Part shown: positions 7,901-15,675 of the stretch, in pieces
Position numbering within the stretch: position 1 is the first letter of the stretch
Layout of the letters: every line of letters begins with the position of its first letter
Translations under genes and position numbers: made by a program
Notes under the pieces: generated by a model
The model's database searches: none
What the model saw: the letters and a program-made list of their open reading frames with translations, nothing else
Told to the model about the DNA's origin: nothing
Assembly (NCBI GenBank): GCA_042408955.1
Contig: JBHOQQ010000193.1
Location: 1-36,006 of the forward strand
Direction of reading: 5' to 3'
DNA length: 36,006 bases
Origin: CALGSZ01 sp042408955
GTDB taxonomy: Bacteria > Chloroflexota > Chloroflexia > Thermomicrobiales > UBA6265

Positions 7901-9515
7901 GCATGTCGGATAGGCTCTTGAGCTTGTGCTTGCCCGAGCCGGATACGACCCGGCCGCGCCGCCCGTTGTCGATCAGCGCGTCAACCGCTTCTTGAAGCAT
8001 GCGCTTCTCATTCCGAACGATGATGTCGGGAGCGCCAAGTTCCAGCAGCCGCTTGAGACGGTTATTGCGGTTGATCACGCGCCGGTAGAGATCATTCAAG
8101 TCGGACGTGGCAAAGCGGCCACCATCCAGTTGGACCATCGGACGCAGTTCGGGTGGGATGACCGGCAGCGCCGTAAAGATCATCCAATGCGGCTTGTTGC
8201 CACTCTTGCGCAGCGCCTCAACGACACGCAGGCGCTTGGTGGCCTTCTTGCGCTTGACGTCAGAGGTCGCCTGCATCTCCTCCCGTAGCTGCACCGCGAG
8301 CTGGTCGAGGTCCATCTTTGTCGTCAAATACTCGTAGATGGCCTCGGCGCCCATCGCCGCCTTGAAGACACCAGGCGGGCAGACCTCCTGAAGCTCCCGG
8401 TACTGCGTCTCAGAAAGGATTTGCAGCTCCTTCAATTCGGAGATGAGCTTGATCGTTTCATCGCGCTCGCGCTCGGCCTCACGGATTTGCTCGGCAAGCC
8501 GCTCCTCAATCCGGCGCCGCTGCTCATCAGCCTCGTACGTCAGCAAATCGCGCTCAGCCCCGACGAGCGCCTGGCTGCCCGAGAGTTCATAGCTCGCGGC
8601 CGCCTCAATGCGCTCGGCATGCGTCTCATACAGGTCGCGGAGCTGGGCGATGCGGTCCTCGTTGATCGCCTCCCCCTCTTCGACGACCGTCTCACCACGG
8701 AAGACGATCGGCTCCGTCGCCGCCTCGCCCAGGGCGTCCTTTATGCGTGTCAGGATGGAGTCATACTCCGCTCGGAGCTGAGCAAGCTCCGTCTGGCGGC
8801 GCTCCTCCACCGTGGCGCTGAGACTGCGGTCCCCTTCCGTCAAGGTGCGCACCTGCGCGCCCACGCGCTGCGTGATCTCTTCAATCTCAGCCTGAGCTTG
8901 AGCGCGCAGCTCTTCGACGCTCTCCTCGTGGACGTCGTTGATTTCCTGAATAGTCCGCTGCTTTGCCTCTTCGTTGACATCAATAACCAGGTACGAGGCG
9001 AAGTACAGGATGCGCTCGAGGTTGCGCGGAGAAATGTCGAGCAGCAGGCCAAGCCGGCTCGGCGTGCCCTTCACGTACCAGATGTGAGCCACTGGCGCCG
9101 CCAGCTCGATGTGCCCCATCCGCTCGCGCCGGACCTTCGAGCGTGTGACCTCGACACCACATTTGTCACAAATCGTGCCCGCGTGGCGAATGCGCTTGTA
9201 TTTGCCGCAATAGCATTCCCAGTCCTTTGTCGGGCCGAAAATGCGCTCGCAGAACAGACCACCGTGCTCTGGTTTCAGGGTCCGGTAATTAATCGTTTCG
9301 GGTTTCGTCACCTCGCCATAGGACCAAGCCCGGATCGCTTCTGGCGAGGCAAGGCTGATGCGAATCGCATCGAAGTTATTGACGTCGAGTACGCGCCCAC
9401 GCTCGCGGTCGGCACGCGAGCCTCGTCCCCCCATGGCTCCACCGTTGGGGCCGGAGCCGAAGGAGCGTCCCACCGTGTCACTGGCTGAAAAATCGCGCAT
9501 CCCGGTTGTCGACAT
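4962..9515 (-). CDS. rpoC: DNA-directed RNA polymerase subunit beta'
   Basis: Largest catalytic subunit of RNA polymerase. The 1517 residues include the N-terminal zinc ribbon with Cys 101, 103, 116 and 119, the Mg-binding NADFDGDQMAVH (about 663-672), and a second zinc site around NCEAMHGVCAKCYGR. The start is set by GAGGAGG just before the ATG and gives a glycine/serine-rich extension of about 30 residues ahead of the family's normal start. Between the zinc region and the conserved KAAMGAEAIYEYL, residues of about 182-365 form a very charged, Glu/Arg-rich likely coiled coil, much longer than in E. coli. The C-terminus is an acidic tail rich in Asp, Glu and Ser. It is preceded by rpoB with a 93-nt gap. 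Confidence 0.98.
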   Translation of the reverse strand: MSTTGMRDFSASDTVGRSFGSGPNGGAMGGRGSRADRERGRVLDVNNFDAIRISLASPEAIRAWSYGEVTKPETINYRTLKPEHGGLFCERIFGPTKDWECYCGKYKRIRHAGTICDKCGVEVTRSKVRRERMGHIELAAPVAHIWYVKGTPSRLGLLLDISPRNLERILYFASYLVIDVNEEAKQRTIQEINDVHEESVEELRAQAQAEIEEITQRVGAQVRTLTEGDRSLSATVEERRQTELAQLRAEYDSILTRIKDALGEAATEPIVFRGETVVEEGEAINEDRIAQLRDLYETHAERIEAAASYELSGSQALVGAERDLLTYEADEQRRRIEERLAEQIREAERERDETIKLISELKELQILSETQYRELQEVCPPGVFKAAMGAEAIYEYLTTKMDLDQLAVQLREEMQATSDVKRKKATKRLRVVEALRKSGNKPHWMIFTALPVIPPELRPMVQLDGGRFATSDLNDLYRRVINRNNRLKRLLELGAPDIIVRNEKRMLQEAVDALIDNGRRGRVVSGSGKHKLKSLSDMLKGKQGRFRQNLLGKRVDYSGRSVIVVGPDLALDECGLPKRMALELFKPFVMRKLVEHGHAHNIKAAKRLVERVDSRVWEVLEEVIQDHLVLLNRAPTLHRLGIQAFRVRLIEGSAIQIHPLVCTAFNADFDGDQMAVHVPLSRMAQQEARERMLSVRNLLSPSNGEPIVSPTQDIVLGCYYMTSERNYEEDVANGTLPRGWGKVFSSLEEVKLAYDAGVVDVQARIKVMTDRDGGEMKLIDTTVGRALFNLVLPASLGKYYNEVMDRKQLRKVVADCYRQFKDPWETARVVNDIKKIGFEFSTKGGMSISVSDVVMSETKAELIRKAEEEADRIDRQFRRGLVTEDERLRELEVIWNEARDQLQKDVADRLGKQNSVFMMADSGAKGNMNQISQMAGMRGLVLDPEGRIIDIPIKSNFREGLSVLEYFLSTHGARKGLADTALRTADSGYLTRRLVDVAQDVIVTIEDCGTEQGMWVGWEDSDGKPITVDDFRAKVTGRILVSPVVHPETGEIIANAGEELSDRVELEDGRIRDLVGEVIAAGVQKVHVRSVMNCEAMHGVCAKCYGRSLASGKLVELGEAVGIIAAQSIGEPGTQLTMRTFHTGGVARADITTGLPRVEELFEARAPKGKALIADKEGVVSVEVTDEGRKLIITSHEQDSWSWVMEPGWEPLVVNGTPVTKDKTAIAERVDGEKKYAPIDGMLFIEDRTIYIRNEREEHTVPINYRIHVEDGDVVTPGQVLTEGSLDPHDILITLGRDHVQRYIIDEVQKVYRSQGVNTNDKHIEVICRQMLRKVSIVYPGDTDYLQDERIDRFEFNQINEEILAQGGEPATAMPVLLGITKAALETDSFLSAASFQETTRVLTEAAINGKIDHLRGLKENVIIGKLIPAGSGFGAGKRAPAPTALEEATLATLSPAETAARVAMLEAEAASEAEVRELMDAGLIAEEDRAGIGEEPDGASEPDGPDMSWSDEDESE

Positions 9516-9608
9516 TGTTCCTCCTCGTCGCGTAAGGGATCAGCAGGGACCAGGAAGCAGGCGCAATCAGCCGATTGCCACCTCGCTCCCTGGCGACAGC
9601 CCGCTTGG

Positions 9609-12600
9609 CTAATCCTCCGTTCGCTCGAAGCCGCTCAGATTGATCCGGTCCAAGTTGCTTAGGAGGTCGCGGGATGTGTCTTCGGTAAACTCGACGGTCT
9701 GTTCGTCCTCGTTGATCACCTCGATTGACAGCCCGAGGCTGCGGAGCTCTTTGACGAGCACCTTGAACGATTCCGGAACCCCGGCCTCGGTAATCTCATC
9801 GCCCTTGACAATCGCTTCGTACGTCTTCACCCGGCCCACAACGTCATCGGACTTGACGGTCAGCATCTCTTGCAGCGTGTGGGCGGCTCCATAGGCTTCC
9901 AGCGCCCACACCTCCATTTCGCCGAACCGCTGCCCGCCGAACTGCGCCTTGCCACCGAGCGGTTGCTGGGTGACCAGAGAGTACGGCCCGGTCGAGCGGG
10001 CATGGATCTTATCTTCGACCAGGTGAGCCAGCTTCATCATGTAGATCACGCCGACAGTGACGGGCCGGTCGAACTTCTCGCCAGTCCGGCCGTCGTAGAG
10101 ATCAACCTTGCCATCTTCTGGCAGACCGGCCTCGCGCAATGCCGCGCGAATCTCTTCTTCCTTGGCGCCGTCAAAGACTGGGGTGGCGACGCGGAATCCA
10201 AGCTTTTGCGCCGCCCAGCCAAGGTGGGTCTCAAGTACCTGCCCAAGGTTCATGCGCGACGGCACGCCGATCGGGTTGAGGATAATGTCAACGGGTGTGC
10301 CATCTGGCAGGTACGGCATATCCTCAATCGGCAGGATACGGCTAATCACTCCCTTGTTCCCGTGCCGGCCTGCCATCTTGTCGCCCTCGGAAATCTTCCG
10401 CTTCTGAGCGATGCTGACCCGAACCATTTGGTTCACGCCAGCCGGCAGCTCATGATCGGCGCTCTCATCGCGCTTGAACGTCTTGACGTCGATGATCTTG
10501 CCGTGCACGCCGTGCGGCACGCGGAGCGAGGTGTCCTTCACCTCACGCGCTTTCTCGCCGAAGATTGCCCGGAGGAGACGCTCCTCCGCACTCAGCTCTG
10601 TTTCGCCGCGGGGAGTCACTTTGCCAACCAGAATGTCGTTGGGCCGCACCTCCGCGCCGATCCTGATGATGCCGTTCTCATCCAGATTCGCCAGGCTCTC
10701 GTCGCCGACATTCGGGATATCGCGCGTGATCTCCTCAGGACCGAGCTTGGTGTCCCGCGCTTCTGTCTCGTATTTCTCGATATGGATCGACGTAAAGACA
10801 TCGTCGCGGACCAGGCGTTCGCTGATGAGAATCGCGTCCTCGAAGTTGCCGCCCTCCCACGGCATGAAGGCAACCAGCACGTTTTGTCCGAGGGCAAGCT
10901 CGCCGCGCTCGGTTGAAGAGGAGTCAGCAATGATATCGCCGGCCTTGACGCGCTGCCCCTTGACGACGCTTGGCCGCTGGTTGATGCAGGTGTCCTGGTT
11001 CGAGCGGACAAACTTCAACAGGTTATAGGTGTGCTCGACCCCGGTCTCGTCCTCAAGAATCTTGATCCGCCGCGCATCGACAAAGGTGACCACGCCAGAA
11101 TGCCGGGCCACCAGCACCTGTCCGGAATCTCGCGCTGCCTGATACTCAACGCCGGTGCCGATGATGGGAGCCTTCGGCTGAATGAGCGGCACCGCCTGCC
11201 GCTGCATGTTCGCGCCCATCAACGCCCGGTTCGCATCATCATGCTCAAGGAACGGAATCAACGCCGTTGCCACCGAAACGACCTGCTTCGGTGACACGTC
11301 CATGTACTGGACATCCTCAGCCGGAATGACCGGGAACCGGTGGCCGCCGCCGATCCGCACCGTGACCTGTTCGGGGATGATGCGGTCATGCTCATCGAGC
11401 GGCGTGTTCGCCTGCGCGATGGTCACCTGCTCCTCTCGGTCGGCCGAGAGGTAATCAATGATGTGCGAGGCGACCGGCTTGATCCGGATCTGCTTCACGC
11501 CCTCGGCACGCAGCCGTTGAACAAGCTCCGCTGTCAGCTCCGTACCCTTGGGCACGACGATCTCGCCCGTCTCCGGATTCACCGCATCATCGCGCAGGAT
11601 TTGGCCCGCCGGATCGATAACCGGATCATCCAGATTGAGCCTCGCCACAATCCTCCGGTATGGCGTCTCGATAAAGCCGTATTGGTTGATCTTGCCGTAG
11701 GTGGCCAGCGAGCCAATCAGGCCAATGTTCGGACCTTCCGGCGTCTCAATGGGGCAGATTCGCCCGTAGTGCGACGGGTGAACGTCCCGGACGTCGAACC
11801 CGGCGCGATCGCGAGACAATCCGCCCGGCCCGAGCGCGGACAACCGGCGCTTGTGCGTCAATTCGGCCAGCGGATTCGTCTGATCCATGAATTGGGAGAG
11901 CTGGCTGCCGCCGAAGAATTCTCGTACCGCCGCCATCACTGGGCGCGTCGTGCTAATGAGACCCTGCGGCGTGACAGTCTCCGGATCCATGATGGTCATG
12001 CGTTCCCGGATACCACGCTCAAGCCGCTGAAAGCCGGTGCGCACGTGCATCTGGATCAGCTCACCGACCGCCCGAATGCGCCGGTTGCCGAGGTGATCAA
12101 TGTCATCCGGCTGGCCGAGACCGTTGTTCAGCCGGATCATCTCCTTGATGATCTCGACGAGATCCTCGGTGGTGAGGATGCGGCTCGTGATCTCCTCACC
12201 GGCAGCGAGCCGGTGCTGGTGCAGCCGCTGGTTGAGCTTGTACCGCCCAACCTTGGCCAAGTCGTAACGCCGCTCGTTGAAGAACAGGTTCTCAAGCAGC
12301 GTTGTGGCATTGTCGCGCGTCGGGGGATCCCCAGGCCGCAAGCGTCGATACAGCTCGATCAGCGCTTCATCGCGCGACTTTGTCGGCTCCTTTTCCAGCG
12401 TCGTCTGAATGTACCGCCGGTCCTCGTTGGTATCGACGTCGGCGAAAATCTCCCGCAGTTGCTCATCGGTCTCAATGCCAACCGCCCGGAGGAGGATGGT
12501 GACCGGCATCTTGCGCTTGCGGTCCACCTTGACCGAGATGACGTCACGGTTCGACGTCTCGAACTCCAGCCACGCGCCCCGGTTAGGAATCAACTTTGCA

Positions 12601-13184
12601 GTGGTCAGGAGCTTACCCGTCGCCGGATCCGGCTCACGCTCAAAATAGACGCCTGGTGACCGCACCAGTTGCGACACGACGACGCGCTCAGCACCATTGA
12701 TGATGAACGTCCCATCGGTCGTCATCATCGGAAAGTCACCGAGGAAGATGCCGTCGGGGCCGGTCTCCTTAATCTCTCCCGTCTCTTTCATCACCAGGCG
12801 CGCCGAGACCCGCAGTGGCGCCGCGTAGGTCATGTCCCGCTCGCGGCACCAGTGTTCGCAGACGCGGGGGTCAATTTTGGCGCGCTCCTGCTCTTCGCCC
12901 TTCGGCATTCGCGTCCAAGGCGGATCGAACCGCGGGTCGAAGATGTGGAGCTCCATCTTCTTGTGATGATCGGTGATCGGAGAAATCTCCTCCAGCAGCT
13001 CCCGAAGTCCCTCCTCGACGAACCATTTAAACGATTCGATCTGCACCTGAACGAGGTTCGGCATCTCGAGGACCGTGGGAATTCGCGAGTAGGTGCGCCG
13101 GTCAATCCCCATGTTGGAGAGCACCTGCCGCTCTCGCGAAACCACCGGTGGCAGCTCGGTGACCGTCCCATTCGTCATCGCCAT
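9609..13184 (-). CDS. rpoB: DNA-directed RNA polymerase subunit beta
   Basis: Second catalytic subunit of RNA polymerase, which contributes to the active site and binds rifampicin. The rifampicin pocket cluster SQLSQFMDQTNPLAELTHKR followed by RLSALGPGG is intact and looks like the sensitive type (Asp, His and Ser at the usual resistance positions). Conserved late motifs such as KISEGDKMAGRHGNKGVIS and the C-terminal LGGKAQFGGQRFGEMEVWAL are present. The open frame extends upstream to a GTG at 13232. I chose the ATG at 13184 because GGAGGAG sits six nt before it and no such site precedes the GTG. This gives 1191 residues. rpoC follows. Confidence 0.96.
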   Translation of the reverse strand: MAMTNGTVTELPPVVSRERQVLSNMGIDRRTYSRIPTVLEMPNLVQVQIESFKWFVEEGLRELLEEISPITDHHKKMELHIFDPRFDPPWTRMPKGEEQERAKIDPRVCEHWCRERDMTYAAPLRVSARLVMKETGEIKETGPDGIFLGDFPMMTTDGTFIINGAERVVVSQLVRSPGVYFEREPDPATGKLLTTAKLIPNRGAWLEFETSNRDVISVKVDRKRKMPVTILLRAVGIETDEQLREIFADVDTNEDRRYIQTTLEKEPTKSRDEALIELYRRLRPGDPPTRDNATTLLENLFFNERRYDLAKVGRYKLNQRLHQHRLAAGEEITSRILTTEDLVEIIKEMIRLNNGLGQPDDIDHLGNRRIRAVGELIQMHVRTGFQRLERGIRERMTIMDPETVTPQGLISTTRPVMAAVREFFGGSQLSQFMDQTNPLAELTHKRRLSALGPGGLSRDRAGFDVRDVHPSHYGRICPIETPEGPNIGLIGSLATYGKINQYGFIETPYRRIVARLNLDDPVIDPAGQILRDDAVNPETGEIVVPKGTELTAELVQRLRAEGVKQIRIKPVASHIIDYLSADREEQVTIAQANTPLDEHDRIIPEQVTVRIGGGHRFPVIPAEDVQYMDVSPKQVVSVATALIPFLEHDDANRALMGANMQRQAVPLIQPKAPIIGTGVEYQAARDSGQVLVARHSGVVTFVDARRIKILEDETGVEHTYNLLKFVRSNQDTCINQRPSVVKGQRVKAGDIIADSSSTERGELALGQNVLVAFMPWEGGNFEDAILISERLVRDDVFTSIHIEKYETEARDTKLGPEEITRDIPNVGDESLANLDENGIIRIGAEVRPNDILVGKVTPRGETELSAEERLLRAIFGEKAREVKDTSLRVPHGVHGKIIDVKTFKRDESADHELPAGVNQMVRVSIAQKRKISEGDKMAGRHGNKGVISRILPIEDMPYLPDGTPVDIILNPIGVPSRMNLGQVLETHLGWAAQKLGFRVATPVFDGAKEEEIRAALREAGLPEDGKVDLYDGRTGEKFDRPVTVGVIYMMKLAHLVEDKIHARSTGPYSLVTQQPLGGKAQFGGQRFGEMEVWALEAYGAAHTLQEMLTVKSDDVVGRVKTYEAIVKGDEITEAGVPESFKVLVKELRSLGLSIEVINEDEQTVEFTEDTSRDLLSNLDRINLSGFERTED

Positions 13185-13544
13185 GCAGCGCTCCTCCATG
13201 CCTTGGTTGCCAAGCACGCTGTCTGACTCCACGTCACAGCGGCCTGGCCATACCCAAATTCGTCACGCGGACGGTTGGCAAGCAACTCCAGACCGCCCCC
13301 TTCCTCGTTTCATTCCATGCCTTGTGCGATTCTGAAACGACAACACTCGCCTATCCCGGGACGTCCACACCCGGAGGTCATCCATGTGTCGATGCTCAAT
13401 GGCAATGCAGGGGACCTTCAACGCCAAAGCGGGAGGGCAGAATCCTCCCCTCCCGATGATCATCTCGCTGTTGGGTGCTCGTTCGCACGCCTCGCCCAGT
13501 ATCTCTCGTGGCCGTGGGCGCGAGCGCACCCCTCGATGCCGCAG
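13185..13544 (-). promoter_or_regulatory. Long rpoB 5' leader
   Basis: From the predicted start site (about 13544) to the rpoB ATG is about 360 nt without a convincing gene. It holds a GC-rich hairpin, CGGGAGGG (13430-13437) against CCCTCCCG (13448-13455) with a 10-nt loop, followed on the minus strand by CTTTGGCGTT. A smaller CCGGG/CCCGG hairpin lies about 60 nt further downstream in the leader. The first hairpin could attenuate transcription. An 88-codon open frame here (13263-13529, minus) has no ribosome-binding site and an unlikely composition, so it is not called. Confidence 0.4.
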
Positions 13545-13550
13545 CCGCTA

Positions 13551-13579
13551 ATCATACGCTGCCTCGTCTTCCCTGTCAA
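13551..13579 (-). promoter_or_regulatory. Promoter of rpoBC
   Basis: On the minus strand a perfect -35 box TTGACA (13579-13574) and -10 box TATGAT (13556-13551) are separated by exactly 17 nt. This is the best sigma-70-type promoter in the window and faces rpoB. It is back to back with the tRNA/tilS promoter at 13649-13678, leaving about 70 bp between the two -35 boxes. Confidence 0.85.
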
Positions 13580-13648
13580 GGTCAATTTTGAATTTCGACG
13601 TACCTACCTGCTGCGGCTCAGCGCCACGGCTGCACGCCAGAACCTGCG

Positions 13649-13678
13649 TTGGACGGCATTTCCACCGCGTGGTATGCT
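13649..13678 (+). promoter_or_regulatory. Promoter of tRNA(CAU)-tilS
   Basis: A -35 box TTGGAC (13649-13654) and a -10 box TATGCT (13673-13678) are 18 nt apart. Transcription would begin around 13685, leaving a tRNA 5' leader of about 14 nt. The very short spacing to the tRNA supports its use. Confidence 0.6.
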
Positions 13679-13698
13679 ATACACCGTACCGACGCCGC

Positions 13699-13773
13699 GC
13701 CGACGTAGCTCAGCGGCAGAGCAGGGGACTCATAAGCCCTTGGTCGGTGGTTCGAGTCCACCCGTCGGCACCA
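13699..13773 (+). tRNA. tRNA with anticodon CAU (elongator Met or Ile2)
   Basis: A full cloverleaf can be drawn: acceptor GCCGACG/CGTCGGC, D-arm GCTC/GAGC, anticodon loop CTCATAA with CAT at 13731-13733, T-arm GGTGG-TTCGAGT-CCACC, and an encoded ACCA end. The first pair is G1-C72, so it is not an initiator. The anticodon stem has an A31/G39 mismatch. The arm with CTCATAA and the TTGGTCG variable region resembles E. coli tRNA-Ile2, but the acceptor pairs 4-69 (G-C) and 5-68 (A-U) do not match the two C-G pairs described there. It sits 31 nt before tilS, whose product modifies tRNA-Ile2(CAU), so it may be that substrate. The identity is left open. Confidence 0.95.
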
Positions 13774-13804
13774 ACCAACCCGCCACCACAGCAACGCCAC
13801 GCCC

Positions 13805-14941
13805 GTGAGCAGCGAGCCTGAACCCCAATCCCATCCAGCAGCTACGCACACGGGACTCGAGCAGCGTGTCCTGCGGCGTTTGAAAGCACTCGACCTCCCC
13901 AGCGACGCTTGCATCGTGGTCGGATTTTCCGGTGGCCCTGATTCCCTGGCGCTCGCCGCAGTCTTGGCTCGCCTGCGAAAGCCAGCGGGTTTTCAGCTCC
14001 TGCTTGCCCACGTCAACCATCGCTTGCGCCCAACCGCCGGCGACGACGCCCGAGCCTGCGTTGATCTGGCCAACCGGCTGGAAGCGCCGATCGTCGTGCA
14101 TGAGCTTGCGCCAGGGCTACGCCAGCGTCACCCAGGCGTTGGCATCGAGGAAGCCGCCCGGCGCGAGCGGTACCTTGCTCTCGCCCACATCGTTACGCAG
14201 CATCACGGCGCAGCCCTTGCACTAGCCCATCACGAGGACGACCAAGCCGAAACGGTTCTCCTTCACCTCCTGCGCGGAACGGGCTTGCGCGGCGCGGCCG
14301 GGATGGCCGAGGTGACCTGGCTGACGATCCCCTGGTGGGAGACCGGCGAGCGTGGCGCGTCGTTCACGCTGCGCCTGTGGCGCCCATTCCTCTCCGAGCC
14401 TCGCCACGTGGTGCACCATTACCTCCATCACCAGAACCTTCAACCCGTCATCGACGAGACGAACGAGGACCGCACCTTCCGCCGCAACGCCATCCGTTAC
14501 GAAGCGCTCCCTCTCCTGGAGCGCATTGTCCCCGGCGCCCGCGGCGCCCTCGCGCGCTTTGCGGCAATCGCAAGCGCCGAGGATGCGTTTCTTGAGAACC
14601 TTACCGAGCAGGCGCTCCCTGACGTGGTGATCAACGGCGGCTGCCTCAACGGCTCCGCCCTGCGTGCCCTTCCGCTGCCGATCCAGCGGCGCCTCCTGCG
14701 CCTCTGGCTGGAGCGGCAAGGCGTCCCTTCAGAACTTGGATTCGAGCGGCTCGAAGCAGCCCTGGCGGCTGTCGAATCTCCAAGTGCCGTGATTCAGCTA
14801 GGATTTGGATGGACCCTACATGCCAAGCAGCGGCTGCTGTGTTTGACGCGAGATGACGCGAGGCAGGAGATGACGAGCGATCAGCCGGGCACAGAACGGC
14901 GCCAAACGTCCTCGCCCGCTCCAGATTCCGTGATCGAATGA
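13805..14941 (+). CDS. tilS: tRNA(Ile)-lysidine synthase
   Basis: Converts C34 of the CAU anticodon of tRNA-Ile2 to lysidine using ATP and lysine, so that the tRNA reads AUA as isoleucine. The N-terminal PP-loop motif GFSGGPDS (about residues 39-46) is clear, followed by the family signatures AHHEDDQAETVLLHLLRGTG and RPFLSEPR, and a DETNED-FRRNAIR stretch typical of TilS. At 378 residues it is medium length for the family, with a shortened C-terminal domain. The start is GTG; no strong Shine-Dalgarno is seen and no better start lies before the PP-loop. It follows the tRNA on the same strand and is followed by hpt and ftsH, a very common bacterial arrangement. Confidence 0.95.
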   Translation: MSSEPEPQSHPAATHTGLEQRVLRRLKALDLPSDACIVVGFSGGPDSLALAAVLARLRKPAGFQLLLAHVNHRLRPTAGDDARACVDLANRLEAPIVVHELAPGLRQRHPGVGIEEAARRERYLALAHIVTQHHGAALALAHHEDDQAETVLLHLLRGTGLRGAAGMAEVTWLTIPWWETGERGASFTLRLWRPFLSEPRHVVHHYLHHQNLQPVIDETNEDRTFRRNAIRYEALPLLERIVPGARGALARFAAIASAEDAFLENLTEQALPDVVINGGCLNGSALRALPLPIQRRLLRLWLERQGVPSELGFERLEAALAAVESPSAVIQLGFGWTLHAKQRLLCLTRDDARQEMTSDQPGTERRQTSSPAPDSVIE

Positions 14942-15022
14942 TCGAGCCCGTGCAGTGGAAAGCCACGGCGGTGAAGGATACTGCTCATGCCGCTCGTGAT
15001 ACTGCCAAGACCAGGAGGCACT

Positions 15023-15586
15023 ATGACAGCCCTGACGGAGAAGAAAGCAGCCGGAATTGCCAAGATCCTCATCGATGAGGACGCAATTCAACAACGAGTG
15101 CGAGAGCTAGCCGCCGAGCTCGACGCCATCTATGCCAACCAGCCCCCGCTCATGGTTGGCGTCCTCACTGGCGCGATGACGTTCATGAGCGACCTGATGC
15201 GAGCCATGACGATCCCGGTGCTCGTTGACTTCATGGCAGTATCCAGCTATGGCGCAAGCACGAAGACATCCGGTGTCGTGCGCATCCTGAAGGACCTCAA
15301 TGAGAATGTCGAGGGGCGTCGCTTGCTGGTCATCGAGGACATCGTCGACAGCGGCTTGACACTGCAATATCTCCTGGACGTTCTCCGTCGGCGTAACCCG
15401 TCTGACATTCGCGTCGTTGCCCTCCTTAGAAAGCAGAAGACGGACGCCATCAACGTCCAGGTCGATTCTGTCGGCTTTACGATTCCTGACGAATTTGTCG
15501 TCGGATATGGCCTTGATTACGCCGGGTTGTATCGCAATCTTCCGTTTGTCGCAGTCTTGGATAGCACCACGCTTCCTGAGAAATAA
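15023..15586 (+). CDS. hpt: Hypoxanthine phosphoribosyltransferase
   Basis: Purine salvage enzyme that makes IMP (and often GMP) from the free base and PRPP in the cytosol. The PRPP-binding motif VIEDIVDSGLTL is present, together with the family's LKDLNENVEGR stretch before it and the C-terminal DEFVVGYGLDYAGLYRNLP. The frame opens at 14987, but GGAGG at 15014-15018 with a 4-nt spacer points to the ATG at 15023, giving 187 residues, normal for the family. It lies between tilS and ftsH, the same order as in many Gram-positive bacteria. Confidence 0.95.
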   Translation: MTALTEKKAAGIAKILIDEDAIQQRVRELAAELDAIYANQPPLMVGVLTGAMTFMSDLMRAMTIPVLVDFMAVSSYGASTKTSGVVRILKDLNENVEGRRLLVIEDIVDSGLTLQYLLDVLRRRNPSDIRVVALLRKQKTDAINVQVDSVGFTIPDEFVVGYGLDYAGLYRNLPFVAVLDSTTLPEK

Positions 15587-15594
15587 GGCGCCGA

Positions 15595-15603
15595 TGGTAT
15601 ACT
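15595..15603 (+). promoter_or_regulatory. Extended -10 promoter for ftsH
   Basis: The sequence TGGTATACT is an extended -10 element (TGn plus TATACT at 15598-15603). No good -35 box is visible at 16-18 nt, which extended -10 promoters tolerate. Transcription would start near 15610, about 65 nt before ftsH. ftsH may also be read through from hpt. Confidence 0.45.
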
Positions 15604-15675
15604 CCATCATGCGTCGCCCGATCCGGGATTAAGGCGTACATCAACCTGGATTCTGGGCCGGCGGGAGGTTCATCG

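Noticed and set aside
13263..13529. 88-codon frame in the rpoB leader (minus strand)
   Set aside because: There is no Shine-Dalgarno, the composition is unlikely for a protein, and it spans the leader hairpins. It is more likely untranslated RNA.
13699..13773. Initiator tRNA-fMet
   Set aside because: The first acceptor pair is a normal G1-C72; initiators have an unpaired 1-72 position and three consecutive G-C pairs in the anticodon stem.
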